Assembly: GCF_002198655.1 (NCBI RefSeq) | Contig: NZ_MWLN01000231.1 | Span: forward strand, 1-43,583 | DNA: 43,583 bases | Direction of reading: 5' to 3' | Source of the DNA: Kineosporia sp. A_224 | GTDB lineage: Bacteria; Actinomycetota; Actinomycetes; Actinomycetales; Kineosporiaceae | In this document: positions 1-8,099 of the stretch, in pieces | Numbering within the stretch: the first letter of the stretch is position 1 | Layout: each line of letters starts with the position of its first letter | The notes under the pieces: model-generated | Databases searched by the model: none | What the model was told of the DNA's origin: nothing | Seen by the model: the letters and a program-made list of their open reading frames with translations, nothing else | Program-made: the position numbers and the translations under genes

Positions 1-1
1 C

Positions 2-628
2 CCCACGGCCACCCCGACGCCGGACCCCGTCCCGGCCGTCGTCCGCAAGATGTGGGTCGAGACCCAGGTCAACGTCCGCTCCGGCCCGTCGGCGAGCACG
101 GACCGCATCGGCAGCCTCAAGGCGCTCGCGCGGGTCGGCGTCACCGGCGAGACGAAGAGCGGCTGGACCCAGGTCGTCACCGACGGCCGCGCCGGCTGGG
201 TCCGGTCCTCGTTCCTGTCGAAGACGAAGCCCGCGCCGAAGCCGAAGAGTGCGGCCAAGGGCGTGTCCGGCGCCTCGTGCTCGATCAGCACGAGCATCGA
301 GGCGCACCTGGCGTCGAACGCCCGCGCCGTGTACCGCGCCGTCTGCGCCGCCTACGGCAGCTCGGTGTCGTCCTTCGGCGGCTACCGCCCCGGCGACGAC
401 GGCGACCACGGCAGCGGCCGGGCCGTCGACATCATGGTGTCGGGCGACCCCGGGTGGACGATCGCCCGCTACGTCCAGGCACATGCCCGCGAGCTCGGTG
501 TCACGTACGTGATCTACCAGCAGCAGATCTGGCTGGCCGGCAACCCGACCAGCCAGTGGAAGGGCATGGAGGACCGCGGCAGCCGCACCGCGAACCACTT
601 CGACCACGTGCACGTCAGCGTCTCCTAG
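2..628 (+). CDS. SH3-domain protein with LAS-peptidase-like C-terminal domain (5' partial)
   Basis: The open frame runs in from the left edge, so the N-terminus is missing. The visible part starts with a Pro/Thr-rich linker (PTATPTPDPVP), typical of secreted wall-associated proteins. A bacterial SH3 domain follows (QVNVRSGPS ... GWTQV ... GWVRSSFLS), a fold that usually binds peptidoglycan. After a Lys/Pro linker comes a C-terminal domain of about 115 residues with HGSGRAVDI and HFDHVHVS. These resemble the His/Asp metal-binding signatures of LAS-type (VanY/M15-like) peptidases, and the domain matches what I recall as the ARB_07466-like C-terminal domain of actinobacterial secreted proteins. 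Peptidase activity is inferred, since this domain class may be non-catalytic. It is convergent with kdpC, with a 24-base gap. Confidence 0.85.
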   Translation, partial: PTATPTPDPVPAVVRKMWVETQVNVRSGPSASTDRIGSLKALARVGVTGETKSGWTQVVTDGRAGWVRSSFLSKTKPAPKPKSAAKGVSGASCSISTSIEAHLASNARAVYRAVCAAYGSSVSSFGGYRPGDDGDHGSGRAVDIMVSGDPGWTIARYVQAHARELGVTYVIYQQQIWLAGNPTSQWKGMEDRGSRTANHFDHVHVSVS

Positions 629-652
629 GGCAGGCGTCGGGACCGCTGGACC

Positions 653-1549
653 TCAGGACGCCGACCCCGCGGGCCGGCGGACGCCGTCCAGCGCGAGGTT
701 CAGCCGGAGGACGTCGACCGTGGGCTGCCCGAGGAACCCCAGGGCCCTGGGTCGCGTGTGCTCGTCGACGAGCGCCAGCACCTGGTGGACCGTGAGGCCG
801 CGGGCGGTCGCGACCCGTGCCGCCTGGAGCCGGGCGTAGGCCACGCTGATCCCCGGGTCGAGGCCGCTCGCGCTCGCAGTGACGGCGTCGGCCGGCACGG
901 CAGGGGACGCCGGGGCCCCTCCCCGGACAGGGGTGACCACCGCGCCCGCATAGCGGGTGCCCGGCTCGGCGCACTCGACGCGGGCTCCCTGGTAGGTCGC
1001 GACGAACGGCGCGGCGGGGCAGGCCTCGTTGAGGCTGACGGCGCGGGTGACGGGCCCGGTGAGGCCGTCGCGGTGGAACACGCCGAGCACCGCGCCGACG
1101 CCGTCGGTGGTGCAGTAGGGACGGCGCCCGTCGACGCCCTCGCGCGTGCCGATCTCGAGGCTGCGCGCACAGACCCGGGTGAGCAGGCTCTGCGTGCCGG
1201 TGTCGCCGGCGACGGCCGGGTCGGGCAGGGTGTCGACGACGCTCTCCGGGCCGAGGTTGGACGCCCCCGACGCGAGCGGGTCGTAGCCGGCACCCGCGGC
1301 GGACGGGCGGGACTGGAAGTACTGCGGCAGTGCCGCGCCGTTCGCGTCGGTGAACGACTGGCCGACGAGGGCGCTGCCGACCGTCCGGCCGTCGTGTGTC
1401 ACCAGGCTGCCGCCGGCCCGGTCGCGCAGCCCGGGCACCTGCGCGACGAGCGTGACGAGCAACGGGTAGGCGACCCCGAGGAGCAGGGTCAGGACGAGCA
1501 GGGCCCGCAGTGCTGCGGAGTACTGGGCGATCCAGGGAACGCGACGCAT
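653..1549 (-). CDS. kdpC: K+-transporting ATPase subunit C, KdpC
   Basis: KdpC is the small single-span subunit of the KdpFABC high-affinity K+ pump and helps KdpB bind ATP. An N-terminal membrane helix (about residues 12-37) is followed by family motifs: YFQSRPSAAG, YDPLASGASNLGP, TASASGLDPGIS and VHQVLALVDEHT. At 298 aa it is roughly 100 residues longer than the E. coli type. The extra segment lies between SNLGP and the TASASGLDP motif and contains several cysteines (VCARS, PYCTT, NEACP, VECAEP). I recall similar insertions in actinobacterial KdpC, so this is probably normal for the clade. It is the last gene of the operon and starts 21 bases after kdpB. Confidence 0.95.
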   Translation of the reverse strand: MRRVPWIAQYSAALRALLVLTLLLGVAYPLLVTLVAQVPGLRDRAGGSLVTHDGRTVGSALVGQSFTDANGAALPQYFQSRPSAAGAGYDPLASGASNLGPESVVDTLPDPAVAGDTGTQSLLTRVCARSLEIGTREGVDGRRPYCTTDGVGAVLGVFHRDGLTGPVTRAVSLNEACPAAPFVATYQGARVECAEPGTRYAGAVVTPVRGGAPASPAVPADAVTASASGLDPGISVAYARLQAARVATARGLTVHQVLALVDEHTRPRALGFLGQPTVDVLRLNLALDGVRRPAGSAS

Positions 1550-1570
1550 CAGAAGATCCTCACGGGAGGC

Positions 1571-3811
1571 TCAGGAGAGCCCGGGGACGAGGGCGACGAG
1601 GAGGTCGATGAGCTTGATGCCGACGAACGGGGCGACGACACCGCCGAGGCCGTAGACGAACAGGTTGCGGCGCAACAGGTCGGCGGCGCTGCTCGGGGTG
1701 TACCGGACGCCGCGCAGGGCGAGCGGGATGAGCGCGACGATGACGAGCGCGTTGAAAACGACGGCGGACAGGATCGCCGTCGTCGGGCTGTGCAGCCGCA
1801 TGACGTTGAGCGTGTCCAGGCCGGGATAGAGACCGGCGAACATCGCGGGGATGATCGCGAAGTACTTGGCGACGTCGTTCGCGATGGAGAACGTCGTCAG
1901 CGCACCTCGGGTGATGAGCAGCTGCTTGCCGATCTCGACGATCTCGATGAGCTTGGTCGGGTCGGAGTCGAGGTCGACCATGTTGCCGGCCTCCTTGGCG
2001 GCCGAGGTCCCGGTGTTCATCGCGACCCCGACGTCCGCCTGCGCGAGCGCGGGCGCGTCGTTCGTGCCGTCGCCGGTCATCGCCACGAGCCGGCCGCCGG
2101 CCTGCTCCTTCGCGATGAGCGCGAGCTTGTCCTCCGGGGTGGCCTCGGCGAGGAAGTCGTCGACGCCGGCCTCGGCGGCGATCGCCTTGGCGGTCAACGG
2201 GTTGTCCCCGGTGATCATCACGGTGCGGATGCCCATCCGGCGCATCTCGTCGAAGCGTTCCCGGAGGCCGTCCTTGACGACGTCCTTCAGGTGGATCACG
2301 CCGAGCGCCTGCGCCGGCCGGCCGGTCCGGTGCTCGGCGACGACGAGGGGCGTCCCGCCCGCCGCGCTGACGGCGTCCACCGCGGCCTCCAGACCGCGCG
2401 CGGACTCCGCCTCGGCCGGACCCGTCGCGTCCGAGGACGTGGCGTTCTGCTCCCGGACCCAGGCGATCACGGCCGCGGCGGCACCCTTGCGGATCCGGCG
2501 GACGGCGTCGTCCGGGTCGTCGTGCAGGTCGACGCCCGACATCCGGGTCTGGGCGGTGAACGGCACCCAGACCGCCCCCCGGAGCTCGCCCTGGTGACGC
2601 TCGCGCAGCCCGTGGACCTGCTTGACGTGGACGACGATCGAACGTCCCTCGGGGGTCTCGTCGGCGAGGCTCGAGAGCTGGGCGGCGTCGGCGAGGTCGG
2701 CCGGGTCGACGCCCGGCGCCGGCAGCAGCTCGCTCGCCTGCCTGTTGCCGAGGGTGATCGTGCCCGTCTTGTCGAGCAGCAGGGTGTTCACGTCACCGGC
2801 CGCCTCGACGGCACGTCCGGACATCGCCAGCACGTTGCGCTGGACGAGGCGGTCCATGCCGGCGATGCCGATGGCCGAGAGCAGCGCCCCGATCGTCGTC
2901 GGGATGAGGCACACGAGCAGGGCGACGAGGACCACGCCGGTGACGCCGTCGGCGTTCAGCGCCAGGGTGTCCGGGGCCGCGGTCTGCTGCGCCTTGGCGT
3001 AGACGGCCAGCGGCTGGAGCGTCGCGACGGCGAGCAGGAAGATCACCGTGAGGGCCGCGAGGAGGATGTTCAGCGCGATCTCGTTCGGCGTCTTCTGCCG
3101 GTCCGCGCCCTCGACGAGGGCGATCATCCGGTCCAGGAAGCTCTCCCCCGGGCGCTGCGTGACACGGACGACGATCCGGTCGGACAGGACACTGGTACCG
3201 CCGGTCACGGCGCTGCGGTCGCCTCCGGACTCCCGGATCACGGGCGCGGACTCGCCGGTGATGGCCGACTCGTCGACGCTCGCGATGCCCTCGACGACGT
3301 CCCCGTCGCCGGGGATCACCTGGCCGGCCTCGACGACGACGACGTCGCCGGGCTGCAGCGCGGCCGCCGGCACCTGCTCCTCCTCGAGCGCGTCGGCCGC
3401 GGCCCCCGGCGACCACCCGACGAGGCGGCGCGCGGTGGCGTCCTGCTTGGCCCGGCGCAACGAGGCGGCCTGGGCCTTGCCGCGCCCCTCTGCGACGGCC
3501 TCGGCGAGGTTGGCGAAGACGACGGTGGCCCACAGCCAGCCCGTGACGACCCAGGCGAAGGCCGACGGGTGCACGACGGCGAGGACCGTCGTCCAGACCG
3601 AGCCGACCTCGACGATGAGCATCACCGGGTTGTGCCACAGGGTCCGCGGGTCGAGCTTGCGCAGGGCGTCGGGCAGCGAGGTCCAGAGCAGCTTCGGGTC
3701 GAGCAGCCCGCCGCCGACACGGCGGGGTGCCGTGCCCGCCGGGCCGGCGGGGTCCTGGGTGCCGCTGCCCGGCCGGGCGTCGGCCGGGTCGGTGAGGACG
3801 GGGATGGTCAT
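1571..3811 (-). CDS. kdpB: K+-transporting P-type ATPase subunit B, KdpB
   Basis: This is the catalytic P-type ATPase subunit that energises K+ uptake by the Kdp complex. The 746-aa product has the expected length. Visible motifs are the TGES actuator loop (about 185-188), the DKTGT phosphorylation motif with D347, KGAAAAV in the nucleotide-binding domain, and the hinge motif [21 protein letters not shown]. The open frame continues upstream, but translation should begin at the ATG at 3811: it overlaps the kdpA stop in an ATGA junction and gives the normal N-terminus (MTIPVL, then [18 protein letters not shown]). Translational coupling to kdpA is likely. Confidence 0.97.
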   Translation of the reverse strand: MTIPVLTDPADARPGSGTQDPAGPAGTAPRRVGGGLLDPKLLWTSLPDALRKLDPRTLWHNPVMLIVEVGSVWTTVLAVVHPSAFAWVVTGWLWATVVFANLAEAVAEGRGKAQAASLRRAKQDATARRLVGWSPGAAADALEEEQVPAAALQPGDVVVVEAGQVIPGDGDVVEGIASVDESAITGESAPVIRESGGDRSAVTGGTSVLSDRIVVRVTQRPGESFLDRMIALVEGADRQKTPNEIALNILLAALTVIFLLAVATLQPLAVYAKAQQTAAPDTLALNADGVTGVVLVALLVCLIPTTIGALLSAIGIAGMDRLVQRNVLAMSGRAVEAAGDVNTLLLDKTGTITLGNRQASELLPAPGVDPADLADAAQLSSLADETPEGRSIVVHVKQVHGLRERHQGELRGAVWVPFTAQTRMSGVDLHDDPDDAVRRIRKGAAAAVIAWVREQNATSSDATGPAEAESARGLEAAVDAVSAAGGTPLVVAEHRTGRPAQALGVIHLKDVVKDGLRERFDEMRRMGIRTVMITGDNPLTAKAIAAEAGVDDFLAEATPEDKLALIAKEQAGGRLVAMTGDGTNDAPALAQADVGVAMNTGTSAAKEAGNMVDLDSDPTKLIEIVEIGKQLLITRGALTTFSIANDVAKYFAIIPAMFAGLYPGLDTLNVMRLHSPTTAILSAVVFNALVIVALIPLALRGVRYTPSSAADLLRRNLFVYGLGGVVAPFVGIKLIDLLVALVPGLS

Positions 3812-5469
3812 GACAGTCCCTCCGCGAGGGGGCCGAGCGCGAGCGCCGGCAGGTAGGTCAGGGCGACGAGGACGACAGTGACCCCGACGAGCATCCCGAC
3901 GAAGAGCGGCTGGTAGGTCTGGAGAGTCCCCGCCGACTCCGGGACGGGCTTCTGCGCCGCGAACGATCCGGCGAGCCCGAGCACGAAGATGATCGGCAGG
4001 AACCGGCCGAAGAGCATGGCCAGCCCGAGAGTCGTGTTGTACCAGGGGGTGTTCGCGTTGAGACCGGCGAACGCGGAGCCGTTGTTGTTGCCGGCCGAGG
4101 TGTACGCGTAGAGCACCTCGGAGAGGCCATGCGGCCCGACGTTGAGCATCGAGGAGCGCGCCGAGGCGAGGCTCATCGCGGCCGCCGTGCCGACCAGCAC
4201 GATGGTCGGGGTCGTGAGGAAGTACAGCGAGGCGAACTTGATCTCGCGGGCGCCGATCTTCTTGCCGAGATACTCCGGGGTGCGCCCGACCATGAGCCCC
4301 GCGACGAAGACCGTGATGACGGCGAGGACGAGCATCCCGTAGAGGCCCGAGCCGACACCGCCGGGCGCGACCTCGCCGAGCATCATGTTGACGATGGTCA
4401 CGCCGCCGCCGAGGGCCGTGTAGCTCGAGTGGAAGGAGTCCACGGCCCCCGTCGACGTCAGCGTGGTCGCCGCCCCGAAGACCGCTGACTGCCCGACGCC
4501 GAACCGGGCCTCGGTGCCCTCGGTGGCGGCACCGACGGCCTGCGGCACGGTGCCTGCGGCCGCGGCCTGCGCGAACGAGATCGCTGCGGTGCTCAGGAGA
4601 GCGAGGATCGCCATCACCGCGGCGATCGCCAGCCCCTGCCTGCGGTCGCCGACCATCCGGCCGAAGACCCGGGGCATGCTGAACGGGATGACGAGCAGGA
4701 GGTAGACCTGGAGCCAGTTCGTCCACGAGGTCGGGTTCTCGAACGGGTGGGCGCTGTTGGCGTTGTAGAAGCCGCCGCCGTTGGTGCCGAGCTCCTTGAT
4801 GACCTCCTGGCTCGCCACCGGCCCGCCCGGGATGTGCTGGACGGCACCGGCCAGGGTCGTGGCATCGGTTCCGGCCGTGAGGTTCTGGACGGCGCCGGCG
4901 GCGACGAGGACGACCGCGCCGAGCACGCAGGCCGGCAGCAGGACGCGCAGGCAGATCCGGACGAGGTCGACCCAGAAGTTGCCGACGGTGTCCGTCGAGT
5001 GCCGGACCAGGCCGCGCATCAGTGCCACGGCGACGGCGATCCCGACGGCTGCGGACACGAAGTTCTGTACCGCCAGACCGCTCATCTGGACGAGGTGACC
5101 CATGGTCGCCTCACCCGAGTAGGACTGCCAGTTCGTGTTCGTCACGAAGCTCACGGCGGTGTTGAAGGCCTGGTCCGGCGCGACCGGCTTCATGCCCAGG
5201 CTCAGCGGAAGCCTGTCCTGCAGGCGTTGCAGGGCGTACAGGACCAGCACGCTGACGGCGGAGAAGGCCAGGACGCTGCGCGCGTACACGCTCCACCGCT
5301 GCTCCCCGTCCGGGGAGGCACCGATGCAGCGGTACACCAGTCGCTCGACCCGACCGTGGCCGGGCGCGGTGACGGCCCGGTGCAGCCAGTCCCCGACGGG
5401 GCGGTACGAGAGGGCGAGCGCCGCGACGAGCGCGACGACGAAGAGCAGTGTGGACGTGTTGGATGACAT
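3808..5469 (-). CDS. kdpA: K+-transporting ATPase subunit A, KdpA
   Basis: KdpA is the membrane subunit that binds and translocates K+, related to the KtrB/TrkH superfamily. The 553-aa protein has about ten membrane segments. The four selectivity-filter regions are recognisable: [38 protein letters not shown] and [10 protein letters not shown]. The length matches the family. The ATG at 5469 is followed by a hydrophobic first helix ([16 protein letters not shown]). The gene lies 74 bases after kdpF and overlaps kdpB by four bases. Confidence 0.97.
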   Translation of the reverse strand: MSSNTSTLLFVVALVAALALSYRPVGDWLHRAVTAPGHGRVERLVYRCIGASPDGEQRWSVYARSVLAFSAVSVLVLYALQRLQDRLPLSLGMKPVAPDQAFNTAVSFVTNTNWQSYSGEATMGHLVQMSGLAVQNFVSAAVGIAVAVALMRGLVRHSTDTVGNFWVDLVRICLRVLLPACVLGAVVLVAAGAVQNLTAGTDATTLAGAVQHIPGGPVASQEVIKELGTNGGGFYNANSAHPFENPTSWTNWLQVYLLLVIPFSMPRVFGRMVGDRRQGLAIAAVMAILALLSTAAISFAQAAAAGTVPQAVGAATEGTEARFGVGQSAVFGAATTLTSTGAVDSFHSSYTALGGGVTIVNMMLGEVAPGGVGSGLYGMLVLAVITVFVAGLMVGRTPEYLGKKIGAREIKFASLYFLTTPTIVLVGTAAAMSLASARSSMLNVGPHGLSEVLYAYTSAGNNNGSAFAGLNANTPWYNTTLGLAMLFGRFLPIIFVLGLAGSFAAQKPVPESAGTLQTYQPLFVGMLVGVTVVLVALTYLPALALGPLAEGLS

Positions 5470-5543
5470 CCCATGACCGATGTGTGAGAACGACTCGCGT
5501 GCGGACCACGCGACAGGACGGCGACCGCTCGGGCCGTGAGCGG

Positions 5544-5633
5544 TCAGAACTTCTCGGGGAACAGCAGAGCCGTGACCACGAAGACCGTCAGCCCGACGGC
5601 CAGGACCAGGCCCACCACGTTCTCGACACTCAT
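5544..5633 (-). CDS. kdpF: KdpF small membrane subunit
   Basis: A 29-codon frame encodes a one-helix peptide beginning [17 protein letters not shown] and ending LLFPEKF. The FPEKF ending is characteristic of KdpF, a small peptide that stabilises the KdpABC complex. On the minus strand a strong Shine-Dalgarno sequence (AGGAGGTGA) sits just upstream of the ATG at 5633. It is easily missed by automatic callers. It lies between the 27-aa peptide gene and kdpA, as expected for a kdpFABC operon. Confidence 0.93.
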   Translation of the reverse strand: MSVENVVGLVLAVGLTVFVVTALLFPEKF

Positions 5634-5648
5634 GCCGGCGTCACCTCC

Positions 5649-5732
5649 TCACATCCGCTCGACGCCGCGCAGCAGCGCGACCAGGGCGGCGAACCCGGCG
5701 ACCACCACGAGCACGAAGACGACGTCGGTCAT
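5649..5732 (-). CDS. 27-aa hydrophobic peptide of the kdp operon
   Basis: This frame encodes MTDVVFVLVVVAGFAALV followed by ALLRGVERM: a single predicted membrane helix with a short basic tail. The ATG at 5732 overlaps the stop of the 135-aa gene in an ATGA junction, and the stop lies 15 bases before the kdpF start. This tight coupling argues for a real gene. I recall similar unannotated short peptides ahead of kdpF in other actinobacteria, but cannot verify this here. A role as a second small Kdp-associated peptide is inference from size, topology and position. Confidence 0.7.
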   Translation of the reverse strand: MTDVVFVLVVVAGFAALVALLRGVERM

Positions 5733-6136
5733 GACGCACCGCCGCTGCGGGCGGGCGTCGGGGCGACGAGGCCGAGCGCCGCACCGAGCACGGCGACGGC
5801 GAGCAGGAGGCCCAGCCGGGCGCCGTCCCCGGGGTGCCAGGTCAGCAGGCCGGACCGGTTCTCCAGGAAGCCGTCGACGAGCAGGAAGGCGACGACCGCG
5901 ACCGCGAGTCCCGCACGCCAGTCCCGGCTCAGGAACGCCACCACCGCGACGGCGGCGGCCGGCAGCCACAGCCGGGCTGCCGCGGTCGACGGGAACGCCC
6001 CGGCGCACAGGCAGACCGCCGCGACCGCGGCGGCACCGAGGGGGGCGGAGAAGCCGAACGGCACCTCCGCCGGAGGACGCCGCACGCTCCCGGGGATCTG
6101 CGCGGCCAGACTCCCGGCCACGGTCCGTCTGGACAT
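5729..6136 (-). CDS. Small multi-span membrane protein heading the kdp operon
   Basis: This 135-aa protein has about four hydrophobic segments: APLGAAAVAAVCLCAGAF, LWLPAAAVAVVAFL, LAVAVVAFLLVDGFL and LGLLLAVAVLGAALGLV. The overall look, including VVAFLLVDGFLENR, resembles the four-helix DUF4118/KdpD-type membrane module (compare the DUF4118 pattern of FL..NFFF). No histidine kinase or KdpD sensor domain is attached. The chosen start at 6136 has TGAGGTG upstream on the minus strand. A longer frame reaches 6262 but its added N-terminus looks non-coding. It is first in the operon and overlaps the 27-aa peptide gene. The function is unknown; a K+-uptake-related membrane accessory is plausible. 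Confidence 0.7.
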   Translation of the reverse strand: MSRRTVAGSLAAQIPGSVRRPPAEVPFGFSAPLGAAAVAAVCLCAGAFPSTAAARLWLPAAAVAVVAFLSRDWRAGLAVAVVAFLLVDGFLENRSGLLTWHPGDGARLGLLLAVAVLGAALGLVAPTPARSGGAS

Positions 6137-6192
6137 GATCGACACCTCACGACTCGTCCGGGCGGGCGACCGTGCGGTCGCCCCGTCGAGAA

Positions 6193-6231
6193 GTGAAGTC
6201 CCGCCGGCCGCACACCGGCGGGTCTCTTCAC
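6193..6231. promoter_or_regulatory. Extended hairpin in the kdp/arr divergent intergenic region
   Basis: A perfect 8-bp stem (CCCGCCGG at 6200-6207, CCGGCGGG at 6215-6222) has a 7-base loop. It is extended by GTGAAG (6193-6198) pairing with CTTCAC (6226-6231) across a small asymmetric bulge. It lies about 57-95 bases upstream of the first kdp-operon gene and about 150 bases upstream of arr. It could be a leader RNA structure or an operator. No known riboswitch consensus was recognised. Confidence 0.45.
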
Positions 6232-6384
6232 GCGTTTGCGACGGGCACCCGGCGATTTTCACGCGATCCCTACGCGGGTCCGCCGGCGGTGGTCACGATC
6301 TCGCGCGGCGGCGCGACGCCACGGACGGCCCTAGGCTCGAAGCCGCTCTGCGGTAGGGCGGCGGGCCGAGCACGGGGAGGACCA

Positions 6385-6849
6385 GTGACGGACGAGACCG
6401 GCGACACCCACGTCCCGGTGACGTACGCGGCGTGGGCGCACGTCGAGGGGCCGTTCTTCCACGGCACGAAGTCGGTGCTGGCCATCGGCGACGAGCTCGT
6501 CGCCGGGTACGGCTCCAACTACCAGGACGGTCGGGTGTCGAACAACGTCTACTTCACGACGCTCCTGGAGACAGCCGCCTGGGGAGCGGAGCTGGCGACG
6601 GCCCTGGCCGGGAGCGCCGAGCGCGGGCGGATCTACGAGGTGGAGCCGACAGGCCCCTTCGAGGACGACCCGAACGTGACGAACAAGCGGTTCCCCGGCA
6701 ACCCGACGCGGTCCTACCGCACCCGCCACCCGCTGCGCGTCGTCGGTGAGGTGACGCAGTGGCAGGGTCACGACCCCGAGGTCGTGCAGGGGATGCTCGA
6801 CTCCCTGGCACTGCTGCGGGAGAAGGGCCTGGACGTCATCGAGGACTAG
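6385..6849 (+). CDS. arr: Rifamycin (NAD+) ADP-ribosyltransferase Arr
   Basis: Arr inactivates rifampicin-type antibiotics in the cytoplasm by transferring ADP-ribose from NAD+. The 154-aa product carries the family hallmarks in order: PFFHGTKS (His26), GYGSNYQDG, NNVYFTTLLETAAWGAELA, IYEVEPTGPFEDDPNVTNK, FPGNPTRSYRT, VGEVTQWQGHDPE and the terminal VIED. The length is close to the family's usual ~140, with a short N-terminal extension. The GTG start at 6385 has GGGGAGG a few bases upstream; a longer frame to 6172 reads into the divergent promoter region and was discarded. The next gene follows after 62 bases in the same direction. Confidence 0.96.
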   Translation: MTDETGDTHVPVTYAAWAHVEGPFFHGTKSVLAIGDELVAGYGSNYQDGRVSNNVYFTTLLETAAWGAELATALAGSAERGRIYEVEPTGPFEDDPNVTNKRFPGNPTRSYRTRHPLRVVGEVTQWQGHDPEVVQGMLDSLALLREKGLDVIED

Positions 6850-6911
6850 CGGGTCGCCCGGGATACCGCCGGTGCCGGCGATCGTCGGTGCCGTGTGCAA
6901 GCCTGACGGAC

Positions 6912-8054
6912 ATGACCGCCGGGCCCGAGGTGTCCGTCACGTGGCCGCAGGCGCTGGCCTGGCGGGCGGAGCGGCACCTGCTCTCGCCGGTGGGAGACCT
7001 CCCGGTCGCCGACGTGGTGCGCCGGCTGGGCGCCGTCCTGTCGATGGACGAGTCCCTCGCCGAGCTCGCCGTCCGGATCCGGCGGCGCCACTCCGCCCCG
7101 GGCGAGCTCGCCCGTGCCTTCGCCGCCGGTGAGGTGATCAAGGCGTTCGCGTTCCGCGGGAGCGTGCACTACCTCACGCCCGAGGACGGCGGCGCCTACC
7201 TGGCCGTCCGCTGCGCCGGCCGGCAGTGGGAGCTGCCCAGCTGGCAGAGCTACTACGAGCTCACGCCGTCCGACTGGCCGCGCTTGCGCGAGGCGGTCCG
7301 CGACGCGCTGTCAGGCGGCCCGCTCACCGTCGCCGAGCTCGGCGCGGCTCTGACGTCCCGCGCCGCCTACCGCCACCTGGGGCCGGTCTTCGACGACGAC
7401 CCGTGGACGCTCCTCAAGCCCCTGACCTGGCAGGGCGACATGGGCTTCGGGCCACCGCGCGGCCGCCGGCCCACCTTCCAGCGGCTCGACCACAACCCGC
7501 GCTGGGCAGGCGTGTGGGACCTCGACGACGCCGGCCGGTACGCCGTCACCCAGTACTTCGCCACCTACGGCCCGGCCGACGCCGACCTCGTGGGCTACTG
7601 GCTCGGCAACGGGCTCAGCGCCGGCACGAAGCGGCTGCGCGGGTGGCTGGACGACGTGCAGGACCGACTGGTCACCGTCGACGTCGAGGGCCGGCGCCGC
7701 CACGTCCTGCGCGAGGACGTCGGGCCGCTGCTCGCGGCCCGGCCGTCCACGGTGGTGCGGTTCCTGCCCGGCCACGACCAGTGGGTGATCGGCCCGGGCA
7801 CCAAGGAGACGCACGTCGTCCCGCCGGACCACCGCACACCGGTCACCCGCAAGGCCAACCCGGTGACCGTCGGCGGCGTGGTCCGCGGCACCTGGGCGAC
7901 CAGCCCGGACACGCTCACGGTCACCTGGCTCGACCCCGGGCCCCCACCCCGCGAGGACCTCGAGCACGAGGCCGACCGGCTCTCCGGCGTCCTCGACCGA
8001 CCGCTGCGGTGCGTGATCAGCACCGCCTCCGCGCCGGGGGACCCACCCTGTTAG
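6912..8054 (+). CDS. Winged-helix DNA-binding protein, AlkZ/YcaQ-like (HTH_42)
   Basis: This 380-aa protein belongs to the broad winged-helix family that includes the DNA glycosylases AlkZ and YcaQ. Supporting segments are AWRAERHLL near the N-terminus, AFRGSVHYLTPED, the mid-region PLTWQGDMGFG, FATYGPADADLVGYWLG and the C-terminal LPGHDQWVIGPG. In true AlkZ-type glycosylases a Q-x-Q or Q-x-D catalytic motif lies near the N-terminus, usually in a context like LQAQDP. The corresponding stretch here appears to read GAVLSMDES, so the catalytic glutamines seem to be missing. DNA binding is likely and glycosylase activity doubtful. The ATG at 6912 was chosen because the family start MTAGPEVSVTWPQAL follows directly. 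Confidence 0.8.
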   Translation: MTAGPEVSVTWPQALAWRAERHLLSPVGDLPVADVVRRLGAVLSMDESLAELAVRIRRRHSAPGELARAFAAGEVIKAFAFRGSVHYLTPEDGGAYLAVRCAGRQWELPSWQSYYELTPSDWPRLREAVRDALSGGPLTVAELGAALTSRAAYRHLGPVFDDDPWTLLKPLTWQGDMGFGPPRGRRPTFQRLDHNPRWAGVWDLDDAGRYAVTQYFATYGPADADLVGYWLGNGLSAGTKRLRGWLDDVQDRLVTVDVEGRRRHVLREDVGPLLAARPSTVVRFLPGHDQWVIGPGTKETHVVPPDHRTPVTRKANPVTVGGVVRGTWATSPDTLTVTWLDPGPPPREDLEHEADRLSGVLDRPLRCVISTASAPGDPPC

Positions 8055-8099
8055 ACGCATCACAATACGCGTAATTGATTTCGTGTTTTACTGGGTCTC
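8051..8099 (+). promoter_or_regulatory. AT-rich leader before the dabBA fusion gene
   Basis: The 45 bases between the winged-helix gene and the dabBA start are strikingly AT-rich for this genome (AATACGCGTAATTGATTT and GTTTTACT). TTAGAC at 8051-8056 and the TAATTGAT region about 16 bases on could serve as -35/-10 elements. No Shine-Dalgarno sequence precedes the GTG at 8100, so transcription may start at or near the start codon, giving a leaderless mRNA. This is inference. Confidence 0.35.

Noticed and set aside
758-3856. A 1032-codon open frame on the plus strand opposite kdpB/kdpC
   Set aside because: It is antisense to unmistakable kdp genes, and its Arg/Asp/Gly-rich product has no family features. 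High GC makes such long shadow frames common.
3812-4726. Upstream extension of the kdpB frame
   Set aside because: It overlaps kdpA entirely and gives a basic low-complexity N-terminus. The ATGA-coupled ATG at 3811 gives the normal KdpB start.
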